From Modicisalibacter ilicicola DSM 19980 (GTDB lineage: Bacteria; Pseudomonadota; Gammaproteobacteria; Pseudomonadales; Halomonadaceae), in NCBI RefSeq assembly GCF_900128925.1, contig NZ_FQUJ01000003.1:206940-270939 (forward strand): 64,000 nt of DNA, read 5' to 3'. Shown in pieces: positions 59,477 through 64,000 of this stretch. The first letter of the stretch is position 1. Each line of letters begins with the position of its first letter. A program made the translations under genes and the position numbers. The notes below the pieces were generated by a model. The model was not told the origin of the DNA, did not search any database, and worked only from the letters and a program-made list of their open reading frames with translations.

Positions 59477-60007
59477 TCAGGGCGTCTGGTTGCGCGAATT
59501 GATACTTTCTTCGATCGCCGTCAAGGCATCGAGTTTCTCGGCAAGCTCGTCGCGCTCACTGATCACCTGTCGGCGCGAGGCTTCGCTGCTGTAGAGATCC
59601 CGCATCAGTTTCCGGCGTGCTTCCAGCCCGTTCAGCCACTGGCGCAACAGCGGCTGCAGATCGCTGGGCGCGGCGGCCAGGTCGGCCTTGAACAGTTCGG
59701 CGGCCTCTTCCCACTGGTTCTGGCTCGACCAGGAATAGACCACCGCGCGAGCCAGTCGCTCGTTCTTGGTATCGCCTTCCACCTGTTCGAGGATATGCTC
59801 GCGCCACTCCCTGTCGGCGCGCTGGGCGGCCAGCCCAAAGTCGACCCAGGCGCTCAGCATGCAGTCGCTGGCGGTCAGGCTGGGCACATCGGACAGGCAC
59901 TGATCGGCTTCCGGGGGCGAGTCGGCCCCGGTCATCTCGGGCACGATGTTGCAACCCGCCAATAGCGTCGTCGCCAACAGCCCGGCCATGAATGACATTC
60001 TTTTCAT
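59477..60007 (-). CDS. qseG: QseG-like lipoprotein
   Basis: A 176-residue protein with a lipoprotein signal peptide and lipobox (MAGLLATTLLAGC). The mature part has helical repeats (SASDC-like Cys pair, WSSQNQWEEAAELFKADLAA) and a C-terminal coiled coil (SSEASRRQVISERDELAEKL). QseG relatives interact with the GlrK/QseE sensor at the outer membrane. The start overlaps the glrK stop by 4 bp. Sequence similarity to E. coli QseG is modest; context carries the name. Confidence 0.8.
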   Translation of the reverse strand: MKRMSFMAGLLATTLLAGCNIVPEMTGADSPPEADQCLSDVPSLTASDCMLSAWVDFGLAAQRADREWREHILEQVEGDTKNERLARAVVYSWSSQNQWEEAAELFKADLAAAPSDLQPLLRQWLNGLEARRKLMRDLYSSEASRRQVISERDELAEKLDALTAIEESINSRNQTP

Positions 60008-61509
60008 ACCTGTCGATTCCTTGCGTCTGAATCAAGCTTCAACATCGAGTGCTGAGCTTGTTTATCGTTATCGAGGATGCCGTCGCCATTCCAGGGCAGC
60101 GTCAGGCGAAAACACACCGCCAGTTCATCGTCGTCGACCAGGGCCAGCTGACCCTGCTGGGCACGGGCGCAGTCCGCGGCCACGGACAACCCGATGCCCG
60201 ACCCCTTGATCGGTCCCTTGCGGCGGGCGCGCCCCTGGTAGAAGGCCTCGAAGAGCCGTTCCCGGTCGGCGCTGTCGATCGGCTCACCGCTATTGGCAAC
60301 CTCGATGATCAGGGTGGGGCCGTGATGACGCGCTCGCACCTCGAGCCTGCCTGCGTCCTCTCCGTAGGCGATGGCATTGGAAATCAGATTGTCGAGCACC
60401 CTGGCCGTGCGGTCGCGATCCGCCATCCACTCGATGGGCTGCCGGGAAATGCTGACCTGCATGCCCTTCTTGTCCAGAGCCAGCTGGTGCTTGTTCAATA
60501 CCTCCTGAATCAATGCGGCCACATTGAAACATTCGCTGTCGGCGGTCTGATTGTGCTGCAACAGGTTGTAGTCCAATAGCTGCTCGATCAGTCGCTGCAA
60601 TTCCAGGCCACTGGTATCAATCAATTCGACGATCTCGAGCTGGCGCGGGGTCAGCTGCCCGACGATGCCATCGGAGAGCAGTCCCGTGCCTTCCCGGATG
60701 CTGGCCAGCGGGGTCTTGAGCTCGTGGGACATGTGACGCAGGAACTGCTGCTTCTGCGCCTCGAGTTCGTTCAGGCGCACCGACAGCCAGTCCAGTCGTT
60801 CGCCCAGATTGACGAGTTCCGCTGGTCCTTGGATCAAATACGACGCCGCAGGTTCCCTGCCGCTGCCGAGGGTAAGGATGCGGCGCTCGATCTGGCGAAT
60901 CGGACGAATGATCAACCAGGTGAACAGCAGCATCAGGGCGAGACTCGCCGAGACCAGGGCCGCCGTCTGCAGCCACAGTCGGTGCTGCACTTCTTCGGCC
61001 TGGGCGCTGATGCCCTCGATGCGGTTGTCGATGTAGCGGTTGGTCGCCTCGCGCACCGCGCTGGTGTGCTCCCCGAAGCTGACGAAGGCATCCAGGTTCT
61101 CGCTGATTTCCTCGGCCGTCATGGTCGGCAACGCTTCCAGGGTCTGGATCTGTTCGGTGAGGGCCGCAATATCGGGGTTATCGGGCAACAAGCGATCCTG
61201 GGCCTCGAGCAGGGCGGTGTACTCCTCGAGCTTGGAGGCATAGATCTCCATCAGACCGGGTTGCTCGACGACGGCGTACTGCCGCGCGCTGCGCTCCATT
61301 TCCAGCGCCAGGTTGGACAACGCCCGGGCACGCCGAGTCTGTTCGACGGCCTGACGAGCGCTGATGTCCGCGAGGTAGGAGAGTTCGGAAAGCGCCTGAC
61401 CCGCCTGGAACATCAATACGGCAATGGGGAGCATCACCACGAGAAAGGCCAGCAGCACCAGCTGAAGTAGAGATCGGGGACGCCAGCGGCGTGAGACCTG
61501 TGAGGTCAT
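60004..61509 (-). CDS. glrK: sensor histidine kinase GlrK (QseE)
   Basis: A protein of about 501 residues. The first membrane helix (LLQLVLLAFLVVMLPIAVLM) and second (LWLQTAALVSASLALMLLFT) flank a helical periplasmic sensor of about 150 residues. HAMP, the phospho-histidine in RHMSHELKTPLASI, and an HATPase domain (VLDNLISNAIAYGED; KGSGIGLSVAADCARAQQGQ) follow. It phosphorylates GlrR. ATG 61509 was chosen; a start at 61560 is also open. It is the first gene of the operon. Confidence 0.92.
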   Translation of the reverse strand: MTSQVSRRWRPRSLLQLVLLAFLVVMLPIAVLMFQAGQALSELSYLADISARQAVEQTRRARALSNLALEMERSARQYAVVEQPGLMEIYASKLEEYTALLEAQDRLLPDNPDIAALTEQIQTLEALPTMTAEEISENLDAFVSFGEHTSAVREATNRYIDNRIEGISAQAEEVQHRLWLQTAALVSASLALMLLFTWLIIRPIRQIERRILTLGSGREPAASYLIQGPAELVNLGERLDWLSVRLNELEAQKQQFLRHMSHELKTPLASIREGTGLLSDGIVGQLTPRQLEIVELIDTSGLELQRLIEQLLDYNLLQHNQTADSECFNVAALIQEVLNKHQLALDKKGMQVSISRQPIEWMADRDRTARVLDNLISNAIAYGEDAGRLEVRARHHGPTLIIEVANSGEPIDSADRERLFEAFYQGRARRKGPIKGSGIGLSVAADCARAQQGQLALVDDDELAVCFRLTLPWNGDGILDNDKQAQHSMLKLDSDARNRQV

Positions 61510-61609
61510 GGCAACCGTTCTATGCAGAAAAAGGATCGAAATCATGAGTATTGCTTGCATAGCATAACAGAGTTGCCGCCCGGCAAAATCGCGCGGGCTT
61601 GCTCGACGC

Positions 61610-61638
61610 AAAAAAAGAGGGCCGGCATTTGCCGGCCC
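61610..61638 (-). terminator. strong minus-strand rho-independent terminator
   Basis: On the minus strand, GGGCCGGC, loop AAAT, GCCGGCCC, then TCTTTTTTT. No protein gene ends just before it: the nearest minus-strand gene, argA, stops 665 bp upstream. It therefore terminates either a long argA 3' tail or an unannotated RNA. Confidence 0.9.
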
Positions 61639-62302
61639 AAGGTACGCAGGGAACTGAAGGGTCAAGTGAGTGCTCACCAAATGCCTACCTGACTAGACAC
61701 CCGCCGAGTACTCGGGGTCGGCCCCTGAGGGGCCCGAAGCCATGCAATCGCGTCAACGTCAGACAGGGACTCGCGACTCCATGTCCGGCGGCGAACCGCC
61801 GTGCTTCGTTCCTGGGATGCGTTGCCTGGGCAGCGCATCGAAATTGGTCCCCCTTGCGGGGGAGTGGCATCCATGCCGGGCATCCTTGCCCACTAGGTAC
61901 CCTTCCATGCCGTTCGGCGGTACCTTCTCATCGCAACCTAAGTCACACATCGCGTGGAGCAAACGCTACTGGCAACCATGGCGGTTCAAGCACAACGTCA
62001 TGAACCTGGAGCGACCAGACTGGAAATGGTTCGAGCCGTTTGAGCCATTTCCTTTGCTCATCCCATATATTGCGACAGGCGTGCCAATATCTAGCTTATT
62101 CCTTAAAAAACAATACCTTGAAAACAAAAAGGATAGGCCAATTATCACTCGACCAAGATCGGGGAACAGAAGGGGCCCAAAAGGCCGCCGGTTTCGTCTC
62201 CAAACGGCAACGGTCATTCATCCTTACTCGACGATCCTAATAAAAACAAAAACTTGAGGAGTATCTGACTGGCGACATGGAGACAGAACCGGGCCGCACC
62301 CC
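61639..62302 (-). other. gene-free stretch with many stem-loops; possible structured RNA or degraded element
   Basis: There is no convincing protein gene here. Several short hairpins are visible: TCCCCCTTGCGGGGGA (61856-61871 region), CGGCGGCGAACCGCCG, GGCCCCTGAGGGGCC, CCGAGTACTCGG and GGATGCGTTGCC...GGCAGCGCATC. The right part (about 62040-62260) is AT-richer and without repeats. It ends in the minus-strand terminator at 61610-61638. I compared it by eye with tmRNA, 6S and RNase P RNA signatures and found no match. The open frames on both strands look like composition artefacts. Confidence 0.4.
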
Positions 62303-63649
62303 TCAGCTCAGTGGCTTGAGCAGGATCTTCGACTTGCGGGCATGGTTGTAGGCGTCCCGGCGGAGCGCAGGCAAGGCATCGATGCGCACGGGCCCGAAGC
62401 CATGCTCGATGAACCAGTGGGCGGTGTGGGTGGTCAGGGCGAACAGTGCCTTGATATCGCGACGCCGGGCACGCCGTTCCACCTCGGCCAGAAGCAGTTC
62501 CGCCCTCGCGTTGCCACGATAGTCGTCGTGAATGGCCACGCAGGCGAGCTCCCCCATGCCGGCGTCGGGGAAGAGATGCAGGGCGGCACAGCCGATGATC
62601 ATGCCGTCGCGATCGATGACCAGATAGTCGTCGATCTCCTGTTCGAGCCGCTCCCGTGGGCGCTCGACCAGCATTCCATGCTCCTCGAGGGGGCGCAGCA
62701 GTTCGAGCAGGCCGGCGATGTCTCCCAGTTCGGCGGGGCGCAGCTGTTCGTAGCGATGCTGGGTGATCATCGTGCCCACCCCGTCCCGGGTGAACAGCTC
62801 GCCCAGCAGGGCGTCATGGTCGTGCCAGGACAGCAGATGGGTACGCCCGACCCCGTGGCGGGCCGCCTCGCAGGCCGCGCTCAAGTGCCGCGCCAGTTCG
62901 CTGCCCGGGATGGCGGCACGGCGCAGCGGTTCCGCCTCGATGGGCGTCAACTGCCTCTGCAGCCGTCCACTGTCGTCGTACAGGCCATCCGCTTCACCGA
63001 GCAGGATGAGCTTGTCGGCCTTGAGTGCAGTGGCCGCGTGCCGCGCCACTTCGGAAGCCTCCAGATCGAAGACCTCGCCGGTACTCGAGAAGCCCAGCGG
63101 TGGCAGCACCACCAGGGCGCCGCGATCCAGCAGGGACTCGATGGAACCGACCCGCACCCGGCGCACCTCCCCACTGTGATCGAAATCGATGCCGCGACGC
63201 ACCCCCAGCGGCTTGGCCATGACGAGGTTGCCGGACACCGCGGTCAGCTCGACGCCATGCAAGGGGGTATTGGGCAAGCCGAGGGAGAGCCGGGCTTCCA
63301 GCCATAGGCGCTGTTCCGCGGCGATGCGCTCCACGCAGCGCATGATCGCCTGATCGGCGACCCAGCGCCCGTCGTGGCGCTGAGGGTCGATACCCGCCTC
63401 GCCGAGCGCCCGGCTGACCTGGGGCCGAATGCCGTAGACCAGGACCAGGCGCACCCCGAGGGTATGCAGCAGGGCGAGATCCTGGATCAGCTGTTCGCCG
63501 CGCCCATCGGCCATGGCCTCGCCCTCGATCAGGATGACGAAGGTGCGACCCCGGTGGGTGTTGATGTAGGGCGACGAATTGCGGAACCAGTCGACGAAGG
63601 GAAAGCGCGTATTCAAGGCCTGCACCCCGGTAGCAGGAAACTGAGTCAA
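62303..63649 (-). CDS. argA: amino-acid N-acetyltransferase (N-acetylglutamate synthase)
   Basis: A 448-residue protein: an amino-acid-kinase domain (WFRNSSPYINTHRGRTFVIL; LALLHTLGVRLVLVYGIRPQ) and a C-terminal GNAT domain (DYLVIDRDGMIIGCAALHLF; ELACVAIHDDYRGNARAELL). It is the classical bifunctional-fold ArgA that starts arginine synthesis. No ATG is available near the N-terminus; a TTG at 63649 or a GTG at 63625 must be used, so the exact start is uncertain. Confidence 0.93.
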   Translation of the reverse strand: MTQFPATGVQALNTRFPFVDWFRNSSPYINTHRGRTFVILIEGEAMADGRGEQLIQDLALLHTLGVRLVLVYGIRPQVSRALGEAGIDPQRHDGRWVADQAIMRCVERIAAEQRLWLEARLSLGLPNTPLHGVELTAVSGNLVMAKPLGVRRGIDFDHSGEVRRVRVGSIESLLDRGALVVLPPLGFSSTGEVFDLEASEVARHAATALKADKLILLGEADGLYDDSGRLQRQLTPIEAEPLRRAAIPGSELARHLSAACEAARHGVGRTHLLSWHDHDALLGELFTRDGVGTMITQHRYEQLRPAELGDIAGLLELLRPLEEHGMLVERPRERLEQEIDDYLVIDRDGMIIGCAALHLFPDAGMGELACVAIHDDYRGNARAELLLAEVERRARRRDIKALFALTTHTAHWFIEHGFGPVRIDALPALRRDAYNHARKSKILLKPLS

Positions 63650-63671
63650 GGAGGACTATATCAGAGCCGGC

Positions 63672-63702
63672 AAAAAGCGGGGCACCGCTTCAGGCCCCGC
63701 TT
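63672..63702 (-). terminator. rho-independent terminator of the PiT transporter gene
   Basis: On the minus strand, AAGCGGGGC, a 10-base loop, GCCCCGCTT then TTTG, 24 bp after the transporter stop. Confidence 0.8.
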
Positions 63703-63725
63703 CTGCAACGTCTTCTTCCGCTGGG

Positions 63726-64000
63726 TCAGCTGCCGAACATCCCCTTGAACATGAAGAAGAACAGGATTGACAGCAGCGCGCCGGCCGGCAGGGTGATCAG
63801 CCAGGAGAGGATGATGGTGCCGAGCACGCGCAGGTTGAGCGCCGCCATGCCCCGGGCCAGCCCCACCCCGAGTACCGCGCCGACCAGGGTGTGGGTGGTG
63901 GAGACAGGCAGGCCGGTCCCCGAGGCCAGCACCACCGTGGTCGCTGCCGCCAGGGTGGCGGCGAAGCCGCGACTCGGTGTCAGTTCGGTGATCCCGGTGC
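63726..64000 (-). CDS. inorganic phosphate transporter, PiT family (3' end, runs off window)
   Basis: The visible 91 codons encode the C-terminal PiT repeat: [20 protein letters not shown], then [20 protein letters not shown] with the family signature GLPVSTTHT, then two membrane helices and the end MFKGMFGS. It is a low-affinity phosphate permease. The 5' part lies beyond base 64000. Confidence 0.92.
   Translation of the reverse strand, partial: TGITELTPSRGFAATLAAATTVVLASGTGLPVSTTHTLVGAVLGVGLARGMAALNLRVLGTIILSWLITLPAGALLSILFFFMFKGMFGS

Noticed and set aside
61639-62000. A tmRNA, 6S RNA or RNase P RNA
   Set aside because: The transcript strand was scanned for the hallmark words of these RNAs and none was found; only generic stem-loops and a terminator are present.
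61742-62257. A 171-codon plus-strand frame that could be called a protein
   Set aside because: It spans the stem-loops, has an unbalanced composition rich in Arg, Ser and Pro, no ribosome-binding site and no recognisable domain.

Overview
The window is GC-rich gammaproteobacterial chromosome that I read as Halomonadaceae (Halomonas-like). The reasons are the core gene set and its relatives (purL, mltF, tadA, tesB, guaBA, xseA, argA, scpAB-rluB, katG), a TRAP/GMC-oxidoreductase catabolic cluster, a TIGR04219-type outer-membrane protein, and an OsmC-YcaO fusion. The genus is an inference from general family knowledge, not from a database match.

Layout. 1-840: tRNA-Lys and a vapBC pair. 850-6610: an IclR regulator, a dctPQM TRAP transporter and a divergent GMC (choline-dehydrogenase-like) oxidoreductase. 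6842-10229: a complete ISL3-family transposon of the ISPpu12 type, carrying a MerR regulator, an HMA-CDF metal transporter, lspA and the transposase, with 24-bp inverted repeats and an 8-bp target duplication. It split a dispersed repeat whose second copy lies between guaB and guaA. 10326-22229: a contact-dependent inhibition (CDI) locus read right to left: cdiB, a cdiA broken by a one-base frameshift, cdiI, two displaced CdiA C-terminal fragments, a higBA pair between them, and a chimeric cdiA/porin scar. 22309-43480 is mostly core genome: rluB-scpB-scpA-radD, purL, mltF, tadA, tesB, a YebC-family protein, an outer-membrane barrel, a creatininase-family amidohydrolase, parDE with a perfect 25-bp operator, a PQQ sugar dehydrogenase, a dicarboxylate symporter and katG.

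43780-53350 is a patchwork. The OsmC-YcaO gene is followed by an MFS transporter, a coiled-coil protein and a YgjV-like protein, then a decayed copy of the ycaO 5' end. A small two-gene module with a 28-bp perfect palindrome (candidate toxin-antitoxin) comes next. A decayed copy of the guaA 3' end then precedes a DUF2231-like membrane protein, a second PQQ sugar dehydrogenase and a HigB/RelE-type toxin gene with an in-frame TGA. Direct partial copies of flanking core genes suggest two segmental insertions or duplications.

53351-64000: guaA, guaB, xseA, the glrK-qseG-glrR sensor/regulator operon, a ~790-bp gene-poor stretch rich in stem-loops that ends in a strong minus-strand terminator, argA, and the 3' end of a PiT phosphate transporter that runs off the window.

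The least ordinary content is the CDI locus (unrecognised toxin and immunity protein, recombination scars), the palindrome-controlled two-gene module at 49302-50160, and the structured non-coding stretch at 61610-62300.
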